Assembly: GCA_017616705.1 (NCBI GenBank)
Contig: JAFZXQ010000020.1
Coordinates: 1 to 9,057, forward strand
Direction of reading: 5' to 3'
DNA from: Clostridia bacterium
Lineage (GTDB): Bacteria; Bacillota; Clostridia; Christensenellales; UBA1242
DNA length: 9,057 nt
In this document: piece after piece, positions 1 through 6,768 of the stretch
Layout: each line of letters starts with the position of its first letter
Position numbering within the stretch: position 1 is the stretch's first letter
The notes under the pieces: generated by a model
What the model saw: the letters and a program-made list of their open reading frames with translations, nothing else
The model's database searches: none
What the model was told of the DNA's origin: nothing
Translations under genes and position numbers: made by a program

Positions 1-227
1 AATTTACTAAAAAACAACGCGAAAGGTTTAGCATCTCCTCTAATTAACTCTAATAAAATTTTATTTGAACTATTTAAAACTTTCAAAAAACTAGAATTGT
101 TATCAACACTGAAAATCCCCAAAACTATTCCAGCAATCAAGCATAAAAAAGAAAAGATGATAAGAAAACGATACCTTTTTAAAAAAGTTAAAAACTCATC
201 ACCTAACCTTATAAAAAAGTTTCGCAT
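1..227 (-). CDS. Membrane protein N-terminus, possibly SpoIIM-like (partial)
   Basis: An open frame of 75 codons starts at ATG 227 and runs off the left edge. It has a short basic, aromatic N-terminus, then one clear hydrophobic segment at about residues 20-40 ending in GIVLGIF, then a polar stretch with scattered hydrophobics. A short N-terminus followed by a first helix ending in a GIVLGI-type motif is what I would expect of stage II sporulation protein M (SpoIIM/DUF95), a multi-helix protein of the engulfment complex. That assignment is a guess from the fragment and from the position 31 bp after the sporulation gene spoIVB. No convincing Shine-Dalgarno sequence precedes the ATG, so the exact start is uncertain. 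It is probably the next gene of the same operon. Any other small membrane protein remains possible. Confidence 0.5.
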   Translation of the reverse strand, partial: MRNFFIRLGDEFLTFLKRYRFLIIFSFLCLIAGIVLGIFSVDNNSSFLKVLNSSNKILLELIRGDAKPFALFFSK

Positions 228-258
228 ATTTTATTATATGAATTAAATAGTTAAAGCT

Positions 259-1392
259 TTACAAATCAATCATGTTAGAAATAAAAGTCGCAAACCCCTT
301 AATTGGGTCGCTAACAAAAACATGCGTAACCGCGCCAACAACTTTTCCGTTTTGAATAATTGGGCTTCCGCTCATTCCCTGAACAATTCCTCCGGTTTTT
401 TCAATTAACCTTTGGTCAGTTATTCTTATAATCATATTTTTTGAATCAGAGTTTTGATTAGTTTTAATTATTTCAATTGAATAATCTTGAGGTTTATTTC
501 CGCTTACTGAACACCTTAAAGTTGCCTTGCCTAAAGCAACTTCACTAGGGCTCGCAGTCGGCATTTTTTCTAGGTTTAACTCATCTAAAACTTCTTTATT
601 AATTTTGCCAAAAACCCCAAAATTAGTATTGTTATCTAACTCGCCTAAAACCTGACCACCTTTTAAAAATATCCCCTTTAATTCTCCTGGTGTTCCGCGA
701 TTTCCTTTTGTTACCCCAATAATATCACATGAATAAATTTCGCCATTCATAACAGGAAGCATAACCCCCGTGTCAATATCGCAAACCGGGTGTCCTAATG
801 CCCCAAAACGCAAATTATCACTTCTAATAAATGAAAGCGTTCCAACGCCTGCGGCATCATCACGAATCCATAAACCCATTTTATAGGTTTTTGTTAACTC
901 ATCAATTTCAGGCAAAACAAAAGTTGTAAAAACCTTGTTGTTTCTTTTAACTTTAACCTTTAAATTTCGGTTTTGGTTTTCTTTTCTATTAATTATTTCT
1001 TCAATTTTTTCCGCTGAAGTAATTTTTTCATCTTCAATTTCTAATAAAATATCTCCGCTAGTAATTCCAGCCGCTCCAGAAGGGCTAACAACTCCCCTAT
1101 CTGTTAAAATATCGCTAACCCCAACAATAACAACACCATCACACTTTAAGGCAAAACCAAGAGGAACTCCGCCAACATAAACTTCGGCCGTGTTTTTACT
1201 TGCAACTTCGTTTTGTTTTATTGGGAAAAGCCAATTTATTATCGTTTTTATTGGATTAGTTTGGCTAGTTAAATTATCTTCATCAGCAAAAACAAAATTA
1301 GTTACATTACATTGCGCAAAAACAGTAAAAAACGTACTGACCACACATAAAAAGCAAATAATTTTGAACAGAATTATTGAAAAATTTTTCAT
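259..1392 (-). CDS. spoIVB: SpoIVB serine peptidase (sporulation signalling)
   Basis: SpoIVB is the PDZ-containing S55-family protease. In Bacillus it is secreted from the forespore into the intermembrane space and cleaves SpoIVFA, which triggers pro-sigma-K processing. The 377-residue product has an N-terminal hydrophobic anchor or signal at about residues 4-27 and a PDZ-like region at about 75-160 containing SPSGAAGITSGD. The peptidase domain follows, with His201 in FGALGHPVCD, Asp326 in RITDQRL and Ser341 in GGIVQGMSGSP. The Asp-Ser spacing of 15 and His-Ser spacing of 140 match the Bacillus triad closely (remembered as H236/D363/S378), so the enzyme looks active. Length is slightly shorter than in Bacillus. 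It lies 36 bp after recN. The only ribosome-binding candidate, AAGGG ten bases before ATG, sits inside a hairpin (see 1397-1418). No dedicated promoter is evident in the short gap. The next gene is not spo0A, unlike Bacillus. Confidence 0.95.
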   Translation of the reverse strand: MKNFSIILFKIICFLCVVSTFFTVFAQCNVTNFVFADEDNLTSQTNPIKTIINWLFPIKQNEVASKNTAEVYVGGVPLGFALKCDGVVIVGVSDILTDRGVVSPSGAAGITSGDILLEIEDEKITSAEKIEEIINRKENQNRNLKVKVKRNNKVFTTFVLPEIDELTKTYKMGLWIRDDAAGVGTLSFIRSDNLRFGALGHPVCDIDTGVMLPVMNGEIYSCDIIGVTKGNRGTPGELKGIFLKGGQVLGELDNNTNFGVFGKINKEVLDELNLEKMPTASPSEVALGKATLRCSVSGNKPQDYSIEIIKTNQNSDSKNMIIRITDQRLIEKTGGIVQGMSGSPIIQNGKVVGAVTHVFVSDPIKGFATFISNMIDL

Positions 1393-1396
1393 TAAA

Positions 1397-1418
1397 AAAC
1401 TACCCTTACGAGTAGTTT
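1397..1418 (-). promoter_or_regulatory. Hairpin with GUAA tetraloop over spoIVB ribosome-binding site
   Basis: On the minus strand AAACTACTC (1418-1410) pairs with GGGTAGTTT (1405-1397) across the loop GTAA, giving nine pairs of which one is G-U. GUAA is a GNRA tetraloop. Three further T residues follow the stem before AATG. The AAGGG ribosome-binding sequence (1407-1403) lies in the loop and 3' arm, so folding would hide it. The structure could limit spoIVB translation, act as a weak terminator or attenuator after recN, or both. The stem is seen directly; the function is inferred. Confidence 0.5.
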
Positions 1419-1428
1419 GCGTTTTAAT

Positions 1429-3102
1429 TTAGTTTTTATGATAGTTTTCTATTAATTCTTTAGCGTGAACTTTTGCAGATTCTGAATCGCTCGAACTAAT
1501 AAGCCTTGCAACCTCTAAAACTTTTTCTTCACTATTAAGTTTTTTGATGCTAGTTTGAGTTTTATTATCAATTGTCTCTTTTAAAATAAAATAGTTATCG
1601 TCACCTGCCGCGCAAATTTGTGCCATATGAGAAACGCATAAAACTTGATGACCGACTCCGAGTTTTTTAAGTTTAGTTGCAATAACTTGCGCCATCTTTC
1701 CGCTAATTCCCGTATCAATCTCATCAAATATCATTGTTTCAATATTTTGAGTCTGGGTTGTTACGCTCTTAACAGCAAGCATAAACCTGCTCATTTCACC
1801 GCCACTAATAACTTTTGCAAGTGGCATAAGCGGTTGACCAACGTTTGCGCTAAACATAAATTCAATTTCATCTTGGCCAAAAACATTTAAATTGTCTGCA
1901 TTAAGCTCATTAAACCCAACTTCAAAGGCTGCGCCACCTAATCCAACCTCATTTAATTCGTTATTTACTCTATTTTCGAAGATTTTTGCAGTATTTTTGC
2001 GCTTTTTTGTCAATTCTTGCGCTAAAACTAATAATTCTTTTTCACTTTTCTGCAATCTTTCAGTTAGTTTATCAACTTCTTCAGCGCAATTTGTTAATTT
2101 TTCTAATTTTTTAGTTATATCTTCATAATAAACGTTAATTTCTTCAACACTTTGTCCATATTTTTTCTTAAAGTTAGAGAATAAATCAAGCCTTGAATTA
2201 ACCCTTTGAATTTCTTCTTCACTTATTTCTTCGCTATCTAAAATGTCTTTTAGCGTTTCAGAAATATCATCAACTTCTATCTTTGCGCTTCCAAGCCTTT
2301 CACTAAGTTTAGCAAGCCTTTCATCATAGCTGGCTATATCATTAAGCGTTACAACACTTTTTGTTATAAGTTCATTAGCGCTAATATTCCCGTCACTTAA
2401 AAGATTAGTAACCTGCGCTAGCCCATTTTTAATCTTTTCGCCATGCGCAAATTTAACATATTTATCTTTAAGTTCGTTAATTTCTTCTTCACTAAAATTA
2501 GCAGCGTTAATTTCATCAGCCTGAAAACTATATAAATCAATAAGATGCTCTCGCTCTTTTTCGTCAACAGTAAAATTGGCAAGTTCTTTTTTAATTTCTT
2601 TTACTTCGTTGTAAAGAGCGCTATATTCCTTTAATGTTTCGGCTATTTCATCTTCGCCATAGGCGTCAATAATATGAATATGATTGCTATTGTCAAGAAG
2701 TGATTGATGCTCAAATTGGCCATGAAGATCAATTAAAACCGAACTAATTTTCTTAAGCATTGAAAGCGTAAACATTTGACCATTAACCCTGCATTGATTT
2801 TTGCCGTCAGTTGTTATCTTTCTGCTAATAATTATTTGGTCTTCACCATCAAGATCAAACTCTTTTAAAGCAGCCTTTGCTAATTTGCTATTGGTGACAA
2901 AAACTGCCTCAACATAAGCAAAATCTTTGCCATAAGAAATTAGCGACCTATCTGCTCGCTCACCTAAAAGCAAACTTATTGAATCAATAATAAGTGATTT
3001 TCCTGCGCCTGTTTCACCACTTAAAACTGAAAATCCGCCATTAAAATCAATTGTTAAATCGCTAATTAAAGCAACGTTTTTAATAGTTAAAGTAGTTAAC
3101 AT
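1429..3102 (-). CDS. recN: DNA repair protein RecN (SMC-like ATPase)
   Basis: RecN is an SMC-like ATPase that acts early in double-strand break repair, tethering DNA ends before RecA-dependent recombination. The 557-residue product has the full set of nucleotide-binding motifs: Walker A GETGAGKS at 29-36, a DLHGQFEHQ Q-loop-type segment at 125-133, the ABC signature SGGEMSR at 433-439, Walker B MIFDEIDTG at 457-465 and a CVSHMAQI switch-like segment at 489-496. Residues of about 150-375 are charged and heptad-rich, consistent with the short coiled-coil arms of the family. Length is normal. Its ATG overlaps the xseB stop in TAATG and no strong Shine-Dalgarno is visible, so translation is probably coupled to xseB. 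The recN-spoIVB adjacency is conserved in sporulating Firmicutes. Confidence 0.97.
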   Translation of the reverse strand: MLTTLTIKNVALISDLTIDFNGGFSVLSGETGAGKSLIIDSISLLLGERADRSLISYGKDFAYVEAVFVTNSKLAKAALKEFDLDGEDQIIISRKITTDGKNQCRVNGQMFTLSMLKKISSVLIDLHGQFEHQSLLDNSNHIHIIDAYGEDEIAETLKEYSALYNEVKEIKKELANFTVDEKEREHLIDLYSFQADEINAANFSEEEINELKDKYVKFAHGEKIKNGLAQVTNLLSDGNISANELITKSVVTLNDIASYDERLAKLSERLGSAKIEVDDISETLKDILDSEEISEEEIQRVNSRLDLFSNFKKKYGQSVEEINVYYEDITKKLEKLTNCAEEVDKLTERLQKSEKELLVLAQELTKKRKNTAKIFENRVNNELNEVGLGGAAFEVGFNELNADNLNVFGQDEIEFMFSANVGQPLMPLAKVISGGEMSRFMLAVKSVTTQTQNIETMIFDEIDTGISGKMAQVIATKLKKLGVGHQVLCVSHMAQICAAGDDNYFILKETIDNKTQTSIKKLNSEEKVLEVARLISSSDSESAKVHAKELIENYHKN

Positions 3103-3308
3103 TATTCAAAAGGAACTTCAATTAAATCGTTAAGTTGTTTCTTTAGCGCAGTTATTTTGCCCTCGCTTTCTTTAAGCATCTCCATGCTCTTTTTAGCAAT
3201 ATCAACACTTTTTTCAAAAGCCTCAATAGCCTCTTGAAGACTAGTTTTTGGGTCTTCAAGTTTTTGGCTTATTTTTTCAAGTTCGTTTAATGATTCTTCG
3301 TATGTCAT
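3102..3308 (-). CDS. xseB: Exodeoxyribonuclease VII small subunit
   Basis: XseB is the small helical subunit that binds the helical tail of XseA in several copies to form exonuclease VII, a metal-independent single-strand DNA exonuclease. The 68-residue product has the family's N-terminal pattern TYEESLNELEKISQKLED, then a conserved S-L-xx-A-xx-x-F-E-KS segment, and is predicted to be a helical hairpin. Size is typical. The start ATG overlaps the xseA stop in ATGA, and a strong AAAGGAGAT ribosome-binding site lies a few bases upstream inside xseA. The stop overlaps the recN start. Confidence 0.95.
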   Translation of the reverse strand: MTYEESLNELEKISQKLEDPKTSLQEAIEAFEKSVDIAKKSMEMLKESEGKITALKKQLNDLIEVPFE

Positions 3309-4489
3309 TTTATCTCCTTTATTTTTATAACTTTTGAAACAACAACTCCGTCATTTAAATAGTTATCAATCTCATCATTTTCTTTTATGTTTTTAACACT
3401 TAAAACAGGTTTATTATCTTTATCAAGTTTTGAATAGCCTTGCCTTAAAATAGCAAACGGATTATTCTTTTCAACTGCTAAACTAACCAATTCCATCTTC
3501 TTGCGGTTTAACTCAACAACTTTATTAATATTAGCAGTAATTTTTTGCAGTTTTTGCCCAAAAATTGCCTTATAATCGGCTAATTTCTGCCCAACATTAG
3601 AAAGTGTTAACGTTAAATATAATTTCTGGTCTTTAAGGCATTTTTGATATTTTTGAGATAGCCTTTCAAACATTAAATTTTCCAATGCTTTTAAATTGTT
3701 TATTTCATTATAATAATCAAAAACACAAATCTCGCTCGCAACTGATGGCGTTGCTGCTCTTAAATCGCTCGCAAAATCGCAAAGCGTAAAATCTGTTTCG
3801 TGACCAACGCCACTAACTATTGGTTTATGAGATTCAAAAACCGCTCTTGCAACCTTCTCCGTATTAAATGGAGCAAGGTCAATCATTGATCCGCCACCGC
3901 GCGCAACAATAATAACGTCAACCCTGCTAATTTTATTTAATTCGGCAATTCCTTCGCTAATTTCATCTTCAGCGCCCTCGCCCTGAACTTTAACTGGATA
4001 AAGCAAGATATCAACCTTTGGGTTTTTACGCCTTGCAACGTTAATAATATCGTGAATAACTGCACCCGTTTCACTCGTTACAACACCAATACATTTAGCA
4101 TATTTTGGTATTTCGCGCTTATTTCGCTCGTCAAAAATTCCCTCGGCTTCAAGTTTTTCTTTTAAAAGCAAAAACTTTTTATAAAGGTCACCCATTCCAT
4201 AAGGTTCAATCTTTGAAGCAACAAATGAAAGTTTGCCAAAGCGAACGTGATAATTTAACCTTCCGGTTATTAAAACACTATCGCCGTCTTTAATTTCGCT
4301 TGTTGCACCAAACTCAATGCAACTAAGGGTTGCCCCTTCTTCTTTGATATCAAAATAAGCGTTTCCGCCTGAGATTTTATAGCCTGAAACCTCACCGTAA
4401 ACGCTAATACCAATCAACAATTCTTCGTTGTCAAAAATATTTTTAATATAGTTATTAAGTTGTGTTATGCTTAATTTTAAACCTTGCAT
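3305..4489 (-). CDS. xseA: Exodeoxyribonuclease VII large subunit
   Basis: XseA is the catalytic subunit of exonuclease VII, which degrades single-stranded DNA into oligonucleotides from both ends and acts in repair with XseB. The 394-residue product has an N-terminal OB-fold region at about residues 5-98. The catalytic core follows, with TSETGAVIHDI at 138-148, RGGGSMIDLAPFN at 197-209, GVGHETDFTLCD at 227-238 and RAATPS at 244-249. A helical, lysine-rich section at about 260-350 is the expected XseB-binding coiled coil. The C-terminal QGYSKL segment and a small beta tail end the protein. Length is at the short end of the family. The start is set by AAGGTGAT, which lies within the last codons of nusB, and the ATG overlaps the nusB stop in TAATG. 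It ends with TGA. Confidence 0.97.
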   Translation of the reverse strand: MQGLKLSITQLNNYIKNIFDNEELLIGISVYGEVSGYKISGGNAYFDIKEEGATLSCIEFGATSEIKDGDSVLITGRLNYHVRFGKLSFVASKIEPYGMGDLYKKFLLLKEKLEAEGIFDERNKREIPKYAKCIGVVTSETGAVIHDIINVARRKNPKVDILLYPVKVQGEGAEDEISEGIAELNKISRVDVIIVARGGGSMIDLAPFNTEKVARAVFESHKPIVSGVGHETDFTLCDFASDLRAATPSVASEICVFDYYNEINNLKALENLMFERLSQKYQKCLKDQKLYLTLTLSNVGQKLADYKAIFGQKLQKITANINKVVELNRKKMELVSLAVEKNNPFAILRQGYSKLDKDNKPVLSVKNIKENDEIDNYLNDGVVVSKVIKIKEIK

Positions 4490-4875
4490 TAAATCACCTT
4501 AGCTAAAACACCATTAATAAAAGATGCACTTTTTTCAGTCGAATAAATTTTACTTAAATTTATAACTTCGTTTATACTAACTTTTGTTGGAATATCTTTT
4601 TCAAACTCAATTTCATAAAGCGCAAGCATCATAAGCGCCATATCAACTTTATAAATTCTCTTTGAAGAATAACCTGTTGTTGCTTTTTCAATTTTATCCC
4701 AAAGATAATCAAAGTTTTGCGCAACACCAAAATAAACCCTGCTTGCGTATTCTTTTTCACCTTCGTCGCCAATTTCACTTAAATAATCAGCAAGCAAATC
4801 ATCATCTATTTCACGGGTGAAAACATATTCAAAAATTAGTTTAAAAACTCTTTCCCTTGATTCTTTCCTACTCAT
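4489..4875 (-). CDS. nusB: Transcription antitermination factor NusB
   Basis: NusB pairs with NusE (ribosomal protein S10), binds boxA RNA and promotes antitermination and correct transcription of rRNA operons. The 128-residue, mainly helical product starts with the family-typical SRKESRERVFKLIFEY. It carries a mid-protein MALMMLALYEIEF helix and ends with the diagnostic INEVINLSKIYSTEKSASFINGVL pattern (broken here as INEVINLSKIY then STEKSASFINGVL). Length is normal for a compact Firmicutes NusB. The start is eight bases after the stop of the upstream membrane protein gene, with AGAGGG as ribosome-binding site. In Bacillus nusB also follows the Asp23-family gene yqhY, so the position supports the call. 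Confidence 0.96.
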   Translation of the reverse strand: MSRKESRERVFKLIFEYVFTREIDDDLLADYLSEIGDEGEKEYASRVYFGVAQNFDYLWDKIEKATTGYSSKRIYKVDMALMMLALYEIEFEKDIPTKVSINEVINLSKIYSTEKSASFINGVLAKVI

Positions 4876-4883
4876 AATTCCCT

Positions 4884-5840
4884 CTATTTACTTAAGAAAT
4901 CTTCTAGCCCTTCTTCTTCTATTAAATTTTTCTTTTCAAACATGTTTGAAAATCTTTCTTTTAAAATATCTCTAATAGGACCAACCTTAGCCGGTTTTAA
5001 CCTTGTTGGTTCTTTGCTTGGCTCTTTAATTGGTTCAACAGGCTTTGGTTGAGGTTTTGGTTGCTCAGCCGCTGGCTTTTCTTCGCTATTAGGTTTACTT
5101 TCTTTTGTGTTAAATACTATTTCAATTTTAGAAGAATTGCCTTTAACAGAAACATTACCCTGAACAACATTCATTTTGCTACCCATAATTTTTGTTAACT
5201 TAGCAGCCTTACCTTTACCGCTTTTAATATAAGTTTGAACTTTGCTTGGGGCTGATTTTTTTGCAGGGCCTTTTTTTATTGCTTTAACTTGTTGCTTCTT
5301 TGGCGCTGCTTCAACATCATTTTCCTGTTTTTTAACAGGTTTATAAGTTAAAACTAAAGGCTCTGCTATTCCCTTAGCAACTTTTTTAACCCTGTTTTTA
5401 ATAATGAAAACATTAGGAATTTCTTTTAAAAACTCATTAAATTTAGGAAGTCTTCCAATAAGCTCATAACTAAGCAAAATCCTTCTTCCATTTTCATCTC
5501 TTTTTACTTCAAGCCCTAAAAGTTGGTAAAGATCTTTTATGCTTCCATCAGCGTTATATTGAACATCAATTCCTAAAATCTCATAAAGCTCCCTAAGCCT
5601 TCGTTCTCTTTCCTCTTTTTGTTTTTTAATTAGCGCCTGTTTGCGCCTTTCTTTAATTATCTTCTTTATGGCAACAGTTGCAAACCAACCATATAACGCA
5701 AATAAAACAACTAGCAATAAAATAAAAAGAACTAAACTTGCTAAAACGCCTGTTAATTTTAGAGTTAAAAGCAATGCAAAGATTGTCAATGCAATAACAC
5801 TTCCTAAAATTAATTGAGTTTTTAAGTTTAGTTTCTTCAT
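4884..5840 (-). CDS. Two-helix membrane protein, candidate Asp23 anchor
   Basis: I do not recognise this 318-residue protein as a named family. It begins with a basic stub, then two hydrophobic segments at about 9-29 and 32-57 forming a probable membrane hairpin, then a strongly basic and acidic helix (KERRKQ...RERRLREL) at about 59-86. Residues 85-101 and 104-121 look like an internal duplication: each reads LY-x-[IL]-LG-[IL]-[DE]-V followed by an N/D-rich turn and G-x-I or G-R-R-I. A lysine-rich stretch (165-220), a short beta-like segment (222-243), a Pro/Lys/Glu-rich linker (248-285) and an amphipathic end follow. It lies between asp23 (9 bp gap) and nusB (8 bp gap), with AAGGA as ribosome-binding site. 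AmaP, the known Asp23 anchor, also has an N-terminal two-helix hairpin and neighbours asp23, so an anchoring role is plausible. The long tail is different from AmaP. Confidence 0.85.
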   Translation of the reverse strand: MKKLNLKTQLILGSVIALTIFALLLTLKLTGVLASLVLFILLLVVLFALYGWFATVAIKKIIKERRKQALIKKQKEERERRLRELYEILGIDVQYNADGSIKDLYQLLGLEVKRDENGRRILLSYELIGRLPKFNEFLKEIPNVFIIKNRVKKVAKGIAEPLVLTYKPVKKQENDVEAAPKKQQVKAIKKGPAKKSAPSKVQTYIKSGKGKAAKLTKIMGSKMNVVQGNVSVKGNSSKIEIVFNTKESKPNSEEKPAAEQPKPQPKPVEPIKEPSKEPTRLKPAKVGPIRDILKERFSNMFEKKNLIEEEGLEDFLSK

Positions 5841-5849
5841 AATTTTTCC

Positions 5850-6230
5850 TTAGTTTATAGCAACATTATCTGTTGAATCAAAAACAACCCCTGTTACATT
5901 AACATTAATTTGTTCTGCTTTAAAATCAGTCATTGATTCAATGCTGCTTTTAATGTTTTCTTGAACTCTGAAAGCAACATCTCTAACAGAATAACCAAAT
6001 AGCACATTAACAAAAACATCAACATAAACTGAGCCTTCAATAAACTCAATTATAACGCCTTTTTTATAGTTTTTGTTAAATAGCTTTTTAGAGGTTTTAA
6101 TTCCTTGAGTGTTAATCCCAGCAATTCCGCTAATTTCCTGAGTTGCAAGCGTTACAATGCTTCTAACAACATTGCGTTTATAACTAACATTTCCCTCGTC
6201 AGTTAACGTTATTTTCTTTCCTTGAGCCAT
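5850..6230 (-). CDS. Asp23/Gls24 family envelope stress protein
   Basis: This is a small Asp23/Gls24 (YqhY/YloU-type) protein, a family of abundant membrane-associated proteins linked to envelope and alkaline stress and, for YqhY, to lipid metabolism. The 126-residue product shows the family course: GNVSYKRNVVRSIVTLATQEISGI (given here as GNVSYKRNVV then RSIVTLATQEISGI), a glycine-rich turn, the beta strand EGSVYVDVFVNVLFGYSVRDVA and an ending in INVNVTGVVFD. It has no signal peptide or transmembrane helix, so membrane association would need a partner, plausibly the next gene. It is the first gene of the operon, with a strong AGAGGTGA ribosome-binding site and its own promoter just upstream (6252-6280). 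Being followed by nusB favours the yqhY branch. Confidence 0.93.
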   Translation of the reverse strand: MAQGKKITLTDEGNVSYKRNVVRSIVTLATQEISGIAGINTQGIKTSKKLFNKNYKKGVIIEFIEGSVYVDVFVNVLFGYSVRDVAFRVQENIKSSIESMTDFKAEQINVNVTGVVFDSTDNVAIN

Positions 6231-6234
6231 ACTC

Positions 6235-6242
6235 TCACCTCT
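6235..6242 (-). promoter_or_regulatory. Shine-Dalgarno site of asp23
   Basis: AGAGGTGA on the minus strand, four bases before the asp23 ATG (seven counted from GAGG). With the predicted transcription start near 6245 the leader would be only about 15 bases and would begin at this site. Confidence 0.75.
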
Positions 6243-6251
6243 ACTAAATTT

Positions 6252-6280
6252 AGTATATCACATTATTTTTTCTTTTGCAA
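6252..6280 (-). promoter_or_regulatory. Sigma-A-type promoter of the asp23-nusB-recN operon
   Basis: On the minus strand TTGCAA (6280-6275) is followed by a 17-base spacer and TATACT (6257-6252). The spacer ends in TGA, giving a TGn extended -10. The start of transcription would be near 6245. A perfect 14-bp palindrome TACTAAATTTAGTA (6242-6255) overlaps the -10 and start site and could be an operator. This is the only clear promoter seen for the eight-gene operon downstream. Confidence 0.75.
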
Positions 6281-6290
6281 TAATTTTAAA

Positions 6291-6323
6291 GTTTAACACA
6301 AACAAACGTTTATAAAGTTAAAC
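6291..6323. repeat. Inverted repeat upstream of asp23 promoter
   Basis: GTTTAAC (6291-6297) and GTTAAAC (6317-6323) form a perfect 7-bp inverted repeat, with the palindrome AAACGTTT (6304-6311) between them. It lies just upstream of the -35 element. The sequence is AT-rich, so chance cannot be excluded. A regulator site is only a possibility. The remaining stretch 6324-6371 is AT-rich and shows nothing I can identify. Confidence 0.3.
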
Positions 6324-6371
6324 AAAAACCACTTAATTTTTCTTATTTATAAACAACAAAACTTTTATTCC

Positions 6372-6475
6372 TTAGAAACTTCAAGATTTAGATGCGTAAG
6401 AAGGCAACAAAAAAATTCGGGGTCGGAGCATACTTATTGTATGTGACCGCCTCGAATTTTTTAATTAACACACTT
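6372..6475. repeat. Intergenic repeat, copy A, with long hairpin
   Basis: This 104-bp unit matches 6665-6768 at 96 of 104 positions without gaps, offset by 293 bp. The first 57 bases are identical. The core is a hairpin at 6409-6462: AAAAAATTCG pairs with CGAATTTTTT, an imperfect middle includes GGTC with GACC, and the apex is CATAC, loop TTATT, GTATG. Both strands carry an A-tract before and a T-tract after the stem, as in bidirectional terminators. On the minus strand a second small hairpin around 6466-6489 (ACACT, loop GCGA, AGTGT) precedes it. A 31-codon frame (6392-6487, plus) is also open through it. I do not recognise the family. Genome-wide copies would be expected if it is a REP- or MITE-like element. 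Confidence 0.8.
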
Positions 6476-6550
6476 CGCAGTGTTTAATATTTTAACTTTA
6501 TTAATTGATTTATTATGTTAAAAACTTTCAAGTTTGGGTATATAAGCAAG

Positions 6551-6608
6551 AAAAAAGAGTTCAATACCAAATAAGCATACTCATTGTATGTGTGTTTGGT
6601 TTGAACTC
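6551..6608 (-). terminator. Long hairpin with T-tract, middle element after tuf
   Basis: On the minus strand GAGTTCAA (6608-6601) pairs with TTGAACTC (6564-6557). Then ACCAAA pairs with TTTGGT after a one-base bulge, and the apex is a CATAC-type stem over a five-base loop. Six T residues follow the stem (6556-6551). This is the layout of a rho-independent terminator reading away from tuf. The apical 18 bases differ from copy A (6428-6445) at only one position. The upstream AAACTT-CAAG motif lies at the same distance from the loop, so this may be a diverged third copy of the A/B repeat with a replaced outer stem. Confidence 0.6.
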
Positions 6609-6664
6609 GAATTTTCTGAACTATTCCGCTACATTTTAGTTTTCTCTTTTTCCAATTATTTACG

Positions 6665-6768
6665 TTAGAAACTTCAAGATTTAGATGCGTAAGAAGGCAA
6701 CAAAAAAATTCGGGGTCGGAGTGTACTACTTGTACATGACCGCCTCGAATTTTTTAGTTAACGCACTT
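6665..6768. repeat. Intergenic repeat, copy B, next to tuf stop
   Basis: Second copy of the 104-bp repeat. The first 57 bases equal copy A and the segment 6737-6756 is also identical. The apex is TGTAC, loop TACTT, GTACA, against CATAC/GTATG in copy A. All four stem differences are two compensated pairs, so the stem is kept while its sequence changes. Just beyond it on the minus strand TTAGCGC (6778-6772) can pair with GCGTTAA (6765-6759). TAGAAACTT at 6666-6674 is the exact inverse of AAGTTTCTA at 6784-6792, whose last three bases are the tuf stop codon. A whole unit of 127 bp could thus fold or be bounded as an inverted-repeat element. Confidence 0.8.
6702..6755 (-). terminator. Probable tuf terminator hairpin (in copy B)
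   Basis: Reading from tuf on the minus strand, AAAAAATTCG (6755-6746) pairs with CGAATTTTTT (6712-6703), with GGTC/GACC and TGTAC/GTACA pairs inside, and seven T residues follow CCGAA (6708-6702). It begins 34 bp after the tuf stop. The shape fits an intrinsic terminator, although the outer stem is AT-rich and the middle has mismatches. The plus strand has a similar T-tract, so it could also work in the other direction. Confidence 0.6.

Noticed and set aside
1190..2128. Plus-strand open frames of 78-81 codons opposite spoIVB and recN
   Set aside because: They are shadows of the real genes, with low-complexity composition and no supporting start signals.
6511..6577. Short peptide frame starting at ATG 6515 in the middle element
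   Set aside because: It is only 19 codons, has no ribosome-binding site and stops at the hairpin. It aligns with a different frame from that open in copies A and B.
6372..6768. CRISPR or integron attC array
   Set aside because: Units are about 146 bp apart with long hairpins, not short repeats with unique spacers. I see no Cas or integrase gene and no attC core boxes.
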